Positions 26,844-35,288 of a stretch of DNA of 64,000 bases are shown in pieces. A program made the position numbers and the translations under genes. The notes below the pieces were generated by a model. That model searched no databases. It was not told the DNA's origin and was given only the letters and a program-made list of their open reading frames with translations. Source of the DNA: Pseudoalteromonas piratica (GTDB lineage: Bacteria; Pseudomonadota; Gammaproteobacteria; Enterobacterales; Alteromonadaceae); contig NZ_CP009889.1 of NCBI RefSeq assembly GCF_000788395.1, positions 1 to 64,000 of the forward strand, given 5' to 3'. Each line of letters starts with the position of its first letter. Within the stretch, counting starts at the first letter, position 1.

Positions 26844-28232
26844 CTAACGTTCAATTGGCAGCTCAATATCAAATACCGCACCCGCTTGGTTGGGTAGTAA
26901 GGTAATCGTGGCATCATGAAGGTCACAAATCGCTTTAACAATACTGAGACCAAGACCATTTCCTGGTTGTTTGCGACTGTAATCCGCTCGGTAAAAACGC
27001 TCAAAAACAAACGCCGCAATCTCACTATTAATCCCAGGCCCCGAATCACCTATTTGCAAACGAGCACCGTCAAATTGACTTTGCAAACGGATCCATACAT
27101 TAGCTTGTTCTTCACTGTATCGCAGTGCGTTTTCAAGCAAATTACTTATTAGTTGGTTAAGCAAATCAGCATCTCCTAAACACCTCACCCCATCCACTAC
27201 AGAAATAGTGAGCTGCTTGCCTGCATCTTCAAAAACTGGAGCATAACTTTCACTCAGTTCTAGCACGAGGTCAGACACATTAAGCAATTTAAACCCGGCT
27301 TTACGTTTTCCCGATTCAATTTCATTGAGCCGTATTAAATTACTAAAAGTCTGAACAATGCTTTGTAATTCGCTATTTGCTTTATCAATATGAGTGAGCA
27401 TATGCGCTTTATCATCGAGATCTTGCTGCATCATTTGAATGCGATTGGCTACGCGTGAAAGGGGCGTTTTAAGATCATGTGCAATGCCTACCGTCATGGT
27501 TTGAGCTTGCTTGTGAACTTTCGTCATTTCATCAAGCATTTGATTAATGCTTTTGCCTAGACCGTAAAAAGTATGGTTTGACTTATACTCTTCAAGACGT
27601 TGATTACTTGGGTCGTTTGACACCTCAAATACTTGTTTTGCAAGCTGACTACTTTGAGCACTAAGGTAGTTACGTGCAACCCAATAAATAACCGGAAAAC
27701 TTACCAGCGCGAAGACAATTAACAGTAGCACGGCCTGTTTTGTTTGCCTTCGTACTTCATAAATATCATGATTCATGGGTGTCTGGAGGATTAGACTTGT
27801 GCCATCATCAAAGCGTTTGCCAAAGCCAATTGCTTGGATCATTTCGTCATTAAAACGGTATCGTTTTCGATGCCAGCCATTTTGGAAAGTCAGTGATTCT
27901 GCTCCAGTTATCAGCTCGCCATCAGCGCTTAACAGTGCAAAGGTGATTTCATGCTCATCTAGCCTCGAAAGAAACGTTTGATGGTCAAATTTTGGCGTGT
28001 CCTCTAATTCGTATTCGTCTAATACGGCTTCCAATCCATCCTCTTTATAAAGTGCGTGGACTTCATCAATATGTGTGGTGATTTCATTCCGAGTTTCTGT
28101 ATTCAGTGCACTCACCTGCTTTACAGCATAAAAATATAAAACAGCAATAAAACTAATAAGCAGTAATAAAGATGTGATAAAAAGGCGACTGAATAACGAT
28201 AACTTATTGAAAAGCTTATTTAGAAATAACAT
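26844..28232 (-). CDS. Sensor histidine kinase
   Basis: A 462-residue inner-membrane sensor kinase. Two membrane helices (about 17-37 and 167-188) enclose a periplasmic sensor of 130 residues. After a HAMP region comes HisKA with GIAHDLKTPLSR (His252), then HATPase_c with N-box SNLLENALRY, G1 GDSGPGI and G2 GNGLGLSI. The sensor domain is acidic at its start (DEVHALYKEDG) and is not recognised. The start chosen overlaps the response-regulator gene by 17 bases, so the two are co-translated. Signal unknown; regulation of the downstream DUF1800/1501 genes is possible but unproven. Confidence 0.85.
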   Translation of the reverse strand: MLFLNKLFNKLSLFSRLFITSLLLLISFIAVLYFYAVKQVSALNTETRNEITTHIDEVHALYKEDGLEAVLDEYELEDTPKFDHQTFLSRLDEHEITFALLSADGELITGAESLTFQNGWHRKRYRFNDEMIQAIGFGKRFDDGTSLILQTPMNHDIYEVRRQTKQAVLLLIVFALVSFPVIYWVARNYLSAQSSQLAKQVFEVSNDPSNQRLEEYKSNHTFYGLGKSINQMLDEMTKVHKQAQTMTVGIAHDLKTPLSRVANRIQMMQQDLDDKAHMLTHIDKANSELQSIVQTFSNLIRLNEIESGKRKAGFKLLNVSDLVLELSESYAPVFEDAGKQLTISVVDGVRCLGDADLLNQLISNLLENALRYSEEQANVWIRLQSQFDGARLQIGDSGPGINSEIAAFVFERFYRADYSRKQPGNGLGLSIVKAICDLHDATITLLPNQAGAVFDIELPIER

Positions 28233-28887
28233 AACCACACCCTCTGACTGTTTTAATAAGTTCATGGTCAAAAGGCTTATCGAGCTTATTTCTCAAGCGA
28301 CTTACATGCGTCTGTACTAGAGACGTTTGCGGATCAAAATTAAAACCCCAAACATGCTCTAACAGCATGGTTTTAGTAACAAGCTGGTTCGCATTCAGCA
28401 TTAAGTACTCAAGTATCTTGTACTCTCTTGGCATTAAATCAAGCTCGGTACCATTGCGGGTGCATTGTTGTGTGGTTCTATCAAGTGACAAATCACCTAC
28501 CACTAAAACATGATCAACTTGTTTCATTGGGCTGCGCCTTGCGAGCGCTCTCAACCTTGCTTGTAATTCAGAGAAAGCAAATGGCTTTACCAAATAGTCA
28601 TCAGCCCCTGCATCTAAGCCTTTTACCCGATCTTCTGTCGATGCCATAGCAGTTAACACAATAATGGGCGTTTCGACATTGCTCGTTCTCAGCAACTTAA
28701 TCGCGTCAATGCCGTCCATATCTGGCAACATACGATCAAATATAATGACATCAAAATTCATTGATGACGCGGGGATAAGCGCTTCTTTTGCATGCGTATA
28801 ATGTGTTAACGCATCCCCTTGCTGATTTAATCCGCGCGCAATAAATTCAGCCGTGTCTTGACAGTCTTCAACCAGTAGTACGTTCAT
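28216..28887 (-). CDS. OmpR-family response regulator
   Basis: A 223-residue response regulator: receiver domain with phospho-acceptor Asp51 (IIFDRMLPDMDG), Thr in VLTAMAS, Lys in LVKPFAFSELQ; then an OmpR/PhoB winged helix (LMPREYKILEYLMLN, HVSRLRNKLDK, TVRGCGYVI). The start at MNVLLVED is the normal one; the frame is open further upstream but has no ribosome site there. It precedes and overlaps its cognate kinase. A C-terminal ISK end is usual. Confidence 0.88.
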   Translation of the reverse strand: MNVLLVEDCQDTAEFIARGLNQQGDALTHYTHAKEALIPASSMNFDVIIFDRMLPDMDGIDAIKLLRTSNVETPIIVLTAMASTEDRVKGLDAGADDYLVKPFAFSELQARLRALARRSPMKQVDHVLVVGDLSLDRTTQQCTRNGTELDLMPREYKILEYLMLNANQLVTKTMLLEHVWGFNFDPQTSLVQTHVSRLRNKLDKPFDHELIKTVRGCGYVISK

Positions 28888-29098
28888 ATCGTTACGCTTT
28901 TTGTGTTTATTATTATCATAGCGTGTTCGCTCACTAAATAAATATACAATTCTGTAAGGCAAGCACTCAAAAGCGCACTTCCTGCTCGCTTAATCACATA
29001 ACTAAGTGTATTTAAAGCTGCTATGTTTATTGTGTCAGCAGCTAGTTTTATTAACGGTTTATCTTGTTTAATCATCCACTCAACAATTGAGGTTTAAA

Positions 29099-29548
29099 AT
29101 GGAAATTAGCGTAACAACAGAAATTAAGTGCCCAAAAGCGCTGGTTTGGCAAGCAATTACTGACATAGCTAACTGTAAAAATATGATTTCCGCGATTATC
29201 GATTTGACCGTGATTGAGAAGCCAGAGACAGGGTTAGTTGGTTTAAAGTGGCGCGAAACTCGCGAGATGTTTGGTAAAGAAGCAAGCGAAACCATGTGGA
29301 TAACCGAAGCAGTAGAAGGCCAATACTATTGCACCCGAGCCGAGAACTGTGGTGCGGTATACCTGACTAAAATGGCTGTTACCGAAGACAATGGCAAAAC
29401 AATTCTCTCTATGTCGTTTTCGAGTGAGTCGATGTCATTTATTGGCAAAGTGTTTTCGGCATTAATGGGGCTATTGATGAAAAAATCATTAGTAAAAATG
29501 CTCGAGAAAGACTTACAAGACATAAAACAGTATCTTGAAAATAAATAG
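29099..29548 (+). CDS. SRPBCC (START/polyketide cyclase-like) protein
   Basis: A 149-residue cytosolic protein of the SRPBCC superfamily, whose helix-grip fold forms a hydrophobic ligand pocket. The N-terminal VTTEIKCPKALVWQAITD is typical (strand, then P-x-x-V-W-x-x-I helix), and the C-terminus has the long helix KKSLVKMLEKDLQDIKQYL. Ligand and role unknown. GAGG lies 6 bases before the ATG. It is a single-gene unit, closed by a good terminator. Confidence 0.78.
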   Translation: MEISVTTEIKCPKALVWQAITDIANCKNMISAIIDLTVIEKPETGLVGLKWRETREMFGKEASETMWITEAVEGQYYCTRAENCGAVYLTKMAVTEDNGKTILSMSFSSESMSFIGKVFSALMGLLMKKSLVKMLEKDLQDIKQYLENK

Positions 29549-29576
29549 AGCCTGTTAAATAAGAAATTACATTAAA

Positions 29577-29598
29577 AAAGGCGCATAAATGCGCCTTT
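29577..29598 (+). terminator. Rho-independent terminator after the SRPBCC gene
   Basis: Stem AAAGGCGCAT / ATGCGCCTTT with a 2-base loop, flanked by A and T runs; probably also serves the convergent TonB-receptor gene. Confidence 0.8.
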
Positions 29599-29630
29599 GA
29601 TTTTTCGAAAAAGCAGAGTTTATTTCGCTC

Positions 29631-32153
29631 TTAATCGAATCGGTAGCGAACATTCACGCCTATCGTTCTAGGTTTTAATGTCACTACGCGGCCAGGGTCT
29701 GAACTTACATCGCTATAACGGCCACTGCTGTAACTTACACGCGGTTTTTCTTGGCTTACGATGGTGTCGTCGTCAAACAGGTTGCGAATAAACACACTAA
29801 TATCCCAATTTTTATAACTTACGCCACTGGCGAGGGTGGTCATAGCATAGGCATCACCTTGAGCCGCCGCAATCACTTCAGGTGAATCGTCTTCGCTCAC
29901 GTAATCACGGATATAATCGCCAGTGTAGTTCCAATCTAGTCGCACATAAGCGTCTTGTTCAAATACTTCAGTGTAGTAGCTAACAGCGAATGCAAAACGC
30001 TCATCTGATACGCCTAGCATGGCATCGCCCACATTAATATTTTGTCCGAGCGCAGCGTCAGACAGCTCAGTGACTTGATGGTCAAGTAAAGTTGCTGATG
30101 CAGTGAATTCTAAGTCACTTGTAGCCTGCCAAAGCGCACTTACTTCAAGGCCATTAATCTCAGCAGCACCGGCATTAATATTAAAGTCGAACGAGGTAAC
30201 AGGATCAGTTAAACCAAACTGAATATCTTGCCAATCAATTTGATACGCCGACATATCAAGTGTAAGCGCACGGTTGAATAATTGGCTCTTTAAGCCAAGC
30301 TCGCTCGACACTAAACTGTCAGAATCAAACGTTTGTGGTACCGTTAAGCTACCATCACGAATCGGAAATGCGCGGTTTACGCCACCAATACGGTAGCCTT
30401 CGGCAATCGTTGCGTAGACCAGCGTATCCCCAAAATCGTAGGAGGTATTAAACATAAATGAAGTGTCGTCTTCTTGCTGTAAAAAGCGGGCTTCGGTGTG
30501 GTAATTGCTGGCAACGTTGTCGGCAATAATTTGATGATACTGGTTTTCGCTAATTAAGCCGTTTTGGTAATCGTCTTTTGCAAGCGATACATAAGTGCCG
30601 CCAAAAATACCACCTTGTTGATAGTTATTGCTTACTTCAACATCAAAAAAGCGACTGCCCACACTGATTTGCCACGCGTCCGTTACTGAATAAGTAAGAT
30701 TAAGATAAGCGGCACTTTCTTCAATGACTTCTTCCCTGTCAGAATAAAACCACAGATCGGTGCCGATAATGCCAAACTCGTTTGGATTATCTAGCGCAGC
30801 TTGCTCATAGTTAGTGCTAAAGCCAAAAGGTACAAACGACGAATAAGCAGACTCTAACCCTTCGTACACCTCGCGTTGTTGCCATAAGTTGTCGCGCTTG
30901 GCATAAATCGCACCTGCAACCCAATTAAGCTTGTCGTCAAATGCGCTGCCGACAAAGCGTAACTCATGACTTGTGCTTTTATAGTCAATTGGGCGAATAC
31001 GCACTGACGATAGAGGCTGACCTGACTCATCTACGTGGCTGTCTAGGTTGTAATCAAACTTTGAAGAGAAATCACCGACCCACCAGTCAATGCCGTGGCG
31101 TTCGCGCGACACATCGCTAATGCGCTGATAATCACGCTTACTTAAACTTGAGATCCAGCTAATTTCGGCAAAATCCGCATCATAGGTAGCGGTAAAATTA
31201 AAAATTGTGTTGTCATCTTGGTAAGCTTCTTTGTCGCGCACAGCTGCTTTATAACTGCCATAGCCAACGCCATTATTACCTTTGCTGATTAAGTTTGGGT
31301 TCCAGTTAGCTAAGCCATCTACCTCAACATTATGTATTGCCGCCATAAAATCTAAGGTGAGATTATCGCTTGCATCCCAACGTAAACTAACGCGACCGCC
31401 TACGGTGTTTTCGTCGTTGTAATTTTCTTCACCACTGTTTGGGTCAATAATTTCATAGTCACCAGTGTGAATGTAGCCAAGGTTATCAATCCAACCGTCT
31501 AAGTCTTTACGATAAGCCACAACTCGCAGTGCTGCATCATCACTTAACGGGGTATTAAACATCAGCGATTGCTTGTTACCTAAACCGCCGTTTTTAGTTT
31601 GCTCAAGTCCTGCTTCAAACCAATAATCAATGCCGCTGGTATCTGCTTTATTGGTGATATAGCGCAGTGCTCCACCCATGGCGCTACCACCATAAAGCGT
31701 ACCTTGTGGCCCGCGTAACACTTCAACACGTTGCACATCAATCAGGTCTATATCTGGGTTGCGACCATTTTGCGATAAATTAATTTCATCCAAATAAACC
31801 GACACTGTTGGCATTTGAAAACGGTTACTTGGAAAGTTAACACCACGAATAATAATATCTTGGGTACCTGGGGCTGCTGATTCAGAAAAATTTAAGCCAG
31901 GAACCGTGCGAATAAAGTCGGCAAAGTTAGTTGCACCAAGTTGCTGTAACGATTCACCACTTACCGCACTTACAGACATGCCTGTGTCTTCAATTGACGT
32001 TGCGCGGCGTGATGCGGTGATTTGAATACTTTCCATTTCTTTTGTGGCTTGTTCGTTACTGGCAGCCTGTACGTTTGGCGATATAAAAAGGCCTGTTAAT
32101 ACCGCCAGCGATACCGATGAGAGCGAGGCGGTTAAATGCGTTAGATGTTTCAT
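29631..32153 (-). CDS. TonB-dependent outer-membrane receptor
   Basis: An 840-residue receptor. A signal peptide (MKHLTHLTASLSSVSLAVLT..VQA) is followed by a TonB-box-like segment (MESIQITAS), then the plug domain (about 55-165; LQQLGATNFADFIRTVPGLN, DVQRVEVLRGPQGTLYGGSAMGGALRYIT), and a 22-strand barrel ending NVRYRFD with the terminal aromatic. It takes up an unknown substrate with TonB energy. The start is set at MKHLTH behind AAGGGA; the frame is open further up. It lies 500 bases from the dipeptidase operon on the same strand but has its own promoter region. Related to pesticin/FecA-like and marine substrate receptors; the ligand cannot be told. Confidence 0.9.
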   Translation of the reverse strand: MKHLTHLTASLSSVSLAVLTGLFISPNVQAASNEQATKEMESIQITASRRATSIEDTGMSVSAVSGESLQQLGATNFADFIRTVPGLNFSESAAPGTQDIIIRGVNFPSNRFQMPTVSVYLDEINLSQNGRNPDIDLIDVQRVEVLRGPQGTLYGGSAMGGALRYITNKADTSGIDYWFEAGLEQTKNGGLGNKQSLMFNTPLSDDAALRVVAYRKDLDGWIDNLGYIHTGDYEIIDPNSGEENYNDENTVGGRVSLRWDASDNLTLDFMAAIHNVEVDGLANWNPNLISKGNNGVGYGSYKAAVRDKEAYQDDNTIFNFTATYDADFAEISWISSLSKRDYQRISDVSRERHGIDWWVGDFSSKFDYNLDSHVDESGQPLSSVRIRPIDYKSTSHELRFVGSAFDDKLNWVAGAIYAKRDNLWQQREVYEGLESAYSSFVPFGFSTNYEQAALDNPNEFGIIGTDLWFYSDREEVIEESAAYLNLTYSVTDAWQISVGSRFFDVEVSNNYQQGGIFGGTYVSLAKDDYQNGLISENQYHQIIADNVASNYHTEARFLQQEDDTSFMFNTSYDFGDTLVYATIAEGYRIGGVNRAFPIRDGSLTVPQTFDSDSLVSSELGLKSQLFNRALTLDMSAYQIDWQDIQFGLTDPVTSFDFNINAGAAEINGLEVSALWQATSDLEFTASATLLDHQVTELSDAALGQNINVGDAMLGVSDERFAFAVSYYTEVFEQDAYVRLDWNYTGDYIRDYVSEDDSPEVIAAAQGDAYAMTTLASGVSYKNWDISVFIRNLFDDDTIVSQEKPRVSYSSGRYSDVSSDPGRVVTLKPRTIGVNVRYRFD

Positions 32154-32610
32154 GTTTTCCCTTAGTAGAATGATGTTTAATTGCGTGGCAAAGTCATTTT
32201 TTATAATTAACGGCGACCTTGGCACAGGCCATCTCCATGGCAGTTAAATTCCTGGGCTAAATTACGGGGCCGCAGGCAATAAAACAGCATCATTCAGTGC
32301 AAAACAACCGCCTAAAAAAGGAACAATCGACCACTTTGCGTAGCCAACTTTTAAACATGAATTTTTATTCAAAAGCACTCTTTTAAAAACGATAAAATCA
32401 TTTTAAATCAGAAAGATAAAACACAAATAATTATGCAAGCAGAAATAATTATTTTGCTAAAACAACGTGAAGAAAATTAAAGTTAAGTGAAATAAGCAAA
32501 AAGGCTTAAAACTTAGCGTTTCAAAAGCCGTTTTAAGCCAATTTCTGTTAACTTAAAGTGTAGAAATCAAACCAGTATTTTGACTTTACATAAACAATAG
32601 AAATAAAAAA
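32154..32610 (-). other. Non-coding stretch upstream of the TonB receptor
   Basis: About 460 bases between the receptor and the terminator of the dipeptidase operon. AT-rich, with no convincing gene. It must carry the receptor's promoter. Nothing else is evident. Confidence 0.4.
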
Positions 32611-32630
32611 GGGTTAGCTTATGCTAACCC
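32611..32630 (-). terminator. Rho-independent terminator of the dipeptidase operon
   Basis: Perfect stem GGGTTAGC / GCTAACCC with a 4-base loop; on the minus strand it is followed by a run of T, 38 bases after the stop codon of the isoaspartyl dipeptidase gene. Confidence 0.85.
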
Positions 32631-32668
32631 TTGGGCTTATATCATCAAGTTGATTTATTAACCTGAAT

Positions 32669-33844
32669 TCAGTTTGCGCTATTAAAAAATCCATTGGCAA
32701 CAATTTGGCTGTCTTCAATCATTTTTTTGCCATTGCACCATACGCTGTGCACGGTTAAATCTGATTGACGAAGCAGAACCACATCGGCATCCCCATTTTG
32801 TTTAAGCTCGCCTTTGTTAAGGCCAAGAATGCGCGCGGGGTTTATCGTAATCGCACTTAATGCCTTTTCAAGAGGCACGTTAAATTGCTTTACCGCTTGC
32901 TGAAATGAACTTAGCAATGACAGCTCAGTACCCACTTCAAAACCGACTAGCTCATTTTGCTCGTTATAAATTGGCAAACTCGCGTGACCGTCTGAACTCA
33001 TAGTGAGGTGCGCAACATTCACCCCTTTATCTAAGCAATACGCAAGGGCTTCGGCCGCGGCAAGCTCACCATTAGCCAAATCGTATTCGGTCGTGCTGGT
33101 AGTAAAGTCGATGGTGCCACCTGCTCGACAAAATTCAATGCCCGCAGTTAATAGCTCGGCGTTACGGTTCATATGTGTTGGGTAAAACTGACTAATTGGT
33201 ATTTCCGTGTTATTGGCCACATCATGAAGCAAATTAACATGCGCTTTGCCTGAGCCAACATGAATCGATACGGTGCCGCGTTTACCACTTAAAAGGCCTG
33301 CGGTTCTGGCTTCGGCTGCTACTTCAGCAAGTTGCTGCGCAGTAATTTGGCGACCGCGATGATCGCTAATGGCCACTTCACCCAAACCTATCACTTCATC
33401 CACATACATAATGTCGTGACTAATGCTTTCGCCCAGCGTTTTTGCGGGTAAATGATACGACCCCGTATGACAAAAAGCGTTTAAGCCTTCTTGCTTTAAC
33501 CCTTTTGCTTTGGCGATTAAGTCGCTGTGAGTTCGGCTAACATCATCGGTACCAAGCGCACCAACCACAGTGGTAATGCCTGCAATAGTGGCATCCGTTA
33601 AGTTCATTTCTGGTGTGCGGCTGGCAAAACCCGCTTCGCCACCGCCGCCACTAATGTGCACCAGTGAATCAACAAAGCCAGGCGCTACAATTAAGTCGCT
33701 GCCATCAATCAGCTCACATGCAACATTGGTATCGAGGTTAATGTCAGCTTCGATTGCAATAATTTTTGTGCCTGCAATAAGCACGTCTTGTTTGCCGAGT
33801 CTTTTAGGGGAATAACACTCGGCCTGCTTAATTAGAGTTAACAT
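32669..33844 (-). CDS. iadA: Isoaspartyl dipeptidase
   Basis: A 391-residue amidohydrolase that splits beta-aspartyl (isoaspartyl) dipeptides, including beta-Asp-Arg. Family blocks: APGFVDSLVHISGGGGEAG, TTVVGALGTDDVSR, GSYHLP (catalytic Tyr130), VAISDHRG, SIHVGSG, PTHMNRN and MSSDGHA. Two active-site positions differ from E. coli IadA: the bridging lysine that is carbamylated is Glu156 here, as reported for the Colwellia enzyme, and the first His of the HxH metal motif is Leu61. Loss of the latter could affect the alpha metal. It is the last gene of an operon with a carrier and a TonB receptor, opposite a cyanophycinase-like gene, which supports a role in beta-Asp-Arg breakdown. Confidence 0.88.
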   Translation of the reverse strand: MLTLIKQAECYSPKRLGKQDVLIAGTKIIAIEADINLDTNVACELIDGSDLIVAPGFVDSLVHISGGGGEAGFASRTPEMNLTDATIAGITTVVGALGTDDVSRTHSDLIAKAKGLKQEGLNAFCHTGSYHLPAKTLGESISHDIMYVDEVIGLGEVAISDHRGRQITAQQLAEVAAEARTAGLLSGKRGTVSIHVGSGKAHVNLLHDVANNTEIPISQFYPTHMNRNAELLTAGIEFCRAGGTIDFTTSTTEYDLANGELAAAEALAYCLDKGVNVAHLTMSSDGHASLPIYNEQNELVGFEVGTELSLLSSFQQAVKQFNVPLEKALSAITINPARILGLNKGELKQNGDADVVLLRQSDLTVHSVWCNGKKMIEDSQIVANGFFNSAN

Positions 33845-33850
33845 AATGTT

Positions 33851-35251
33851 TTATTGATAATTTATAAGATGCGCAACAATCACCACTGCGCTTGCTAAAG
33901 AGAATAAAAACAACATAAAGCGCCAAATGAATTGCGCCCATTCGTTCCATGAAAGTTTTACAACGCCTAAACAGCCAATCAAACTCGCTGACGTTGGGAT
34001 AATAATATTGGTTAGGCCATCACCTAGCTGAAATGCCAGCACCGCTGTTTGACGCGATACGCCAATTAAGTCAGCGAGTGGCGCCATAATTGGCATCGTA
34101 ATCGCAGCTTGACCTGAACCCGATGAGACAAAAAAGTTAAACACTGACTGGAATAAATACATAAACCAAGCAGCTATCACATCGGGCACATGCGAGATAA
34201 ACGACGCCGCATAATAAAGTAGCGTATTGAGTAGTGAGAACTCGGCTAAATCGCCACCGCCTAGCAATAGCACTAAACCTTTTGCAAGGCCAACTAATAG
34301 CGCAGCTGGCAGTAGTTCGGCACTGCCATGTTTAAACGCGGCCACCGACTCTTCAATGCTCTGCCTGTTGCCAAGCTTGGCAATAATCGCCACAACTAAA
34401 CCCAAAACAAAAAACTGGGTAGCAAGTTCAGGAATGTAATAGCCTTTTGCCGTTACGCCATAAATCACCCAAACAATTACCGCTAAAAAGGTCACTAACA
34501 GCAGCTTGTCGGTATTGGTGAGCTTAGTTTGCGAGGTATTTTCAGGCAATTGTTCAATATTACGAATGCTCGCTGCGTAGCGCACGGTAAATACCATGCC
34601 AACAAAAATAAACAATGCCGCAATGGCAGTACGCAACTCTGCACCTGAAAAGACAGGTAAGCCTGCAATACTTTGCGCAATGGCAATACTAAACGGGTTC
34701 ATAGGTGATGCCGCAAAACCAATTTGCGTTGCCACATACGTCACCAGCACAGTAACTTGCGCGTTATAACCAAGCTTTTTCATGATCGGAAAGAGCACAA
34801 TACAAAATGCAATGGCCTCTTCACCCATTCCAAAAATAGCGCCGCCTAACGCAAAGGTGATAAACAAACTAGGTATAAACAGCCAATCAATACGCGTCGT
34901 CGAGCTAATAAGCGCCATAATGCCGTTATCAATGGCTTTGGTATGCATCAGCACACCAAATGCGCCACCAGTAATTAAAATAAACGCAATGACGCCAATT
35001 GCTGCGCCATTTCTATCGCCGCTGACTAGGCCTTCAAACAGAATATTAAGTAAACCTGCATCGCCATTCGTGGCAAACAGCGCCGCTGGCTGTGCGCTAG
35101 TTGCTTGGCTAAATTGCGCCAGCGATACGGTCGCACCTTGGCTAATACCGTCGAATTTTCCCGGCAATACAAAGAAAGACACGAGATAGCAAAGCCCTGC
35201 GATCATTAACAAAATAACGAACGCATCAGGCATTTTAAATTGTTGTTTCAT
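33851..35251 (-). CDS. YfcC/DcuC-type inner-membrane carrier (C4-dicarboxylate/amino-acid family)
   Basis: A 466-residue integral membrane protein with about 11-12 helices, of the PF03606 family (DcuC/YfcC/ArcD-like). Landmarks: FALGGAIFGMGEEAIAFCIV, TYVATQIGFAASPMNPFSIAIAQ and SSGSGQAAITMPIMAPLADL, the last near the predicted substrate site. Members carry C4-dicarboxylates, arginine/ornithine or short peptides. Here it lies 7 bases before iadA and after a TonB receptor, so beta-aspartyl dipeptides, or Asp/Arg exchange, are plausible substrates. The ATG at 35251 is chosen since hydrophobic sequence begins soon after; an upstream start in the same frame exists. Confidence 0.8.
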   Translation of the reverse strand: MKQQFKMPDAFVILLMIAGLCYLVSFFVLPGKFDGISQGATVSLAQFSQATSAQPAALFATNGDAGLLNILFEGLVSGDRNGAAIGVIAFILITGGAFGVLMHTKAIDNGIMALISSTTRIDWLFIPSLFITFALGGAIFGMGEEAIAFCIVLFPIMKKLGYNAQVTVLVTYVATQIGFAASPMNPFSIAIAQSIAGLPVFSGAELRTAIAALFIFVGMVFTVRYAASIRNIEQLPENTSQTKLTNTDKLLLVTFLAVIVWVIYGVTAKGYYIPELATQFFVLGLVVAIIAKLGNRQSIEESVAAFKHGSAELLPAALLVGLAKGLVLLLGGGDLAEFSLLNTLLYYAASFISHVPDVIAAWFMYLFQSVFNFFVSSGSGQAAITMPIMAPLADLIGVSRQTAVLAFQLGDGLTNIIIPTSASLIGCLGVVKLSWNEWAQFIWRFMLFLFSLASAVVIVAHLINYQ

Positions 35252-35288
35252 GTGTGTTTTTAAAAGTGGGGTTGCCCCCACTTGCCCA

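Noticed and set aside
29631..32153. Including this TonB receptor in the cyanophycin operon
   Set aside because: It is separated by a strong terminator and 500 bases, and its sequence gives no hint of ligand.
32669..33844. Dihydroorotase or D-hydantoinase
   Set aside because: GGGGEAG, GSYHLP and PTHMNRN motifs are specific for isoaspartyl dipeptidase.
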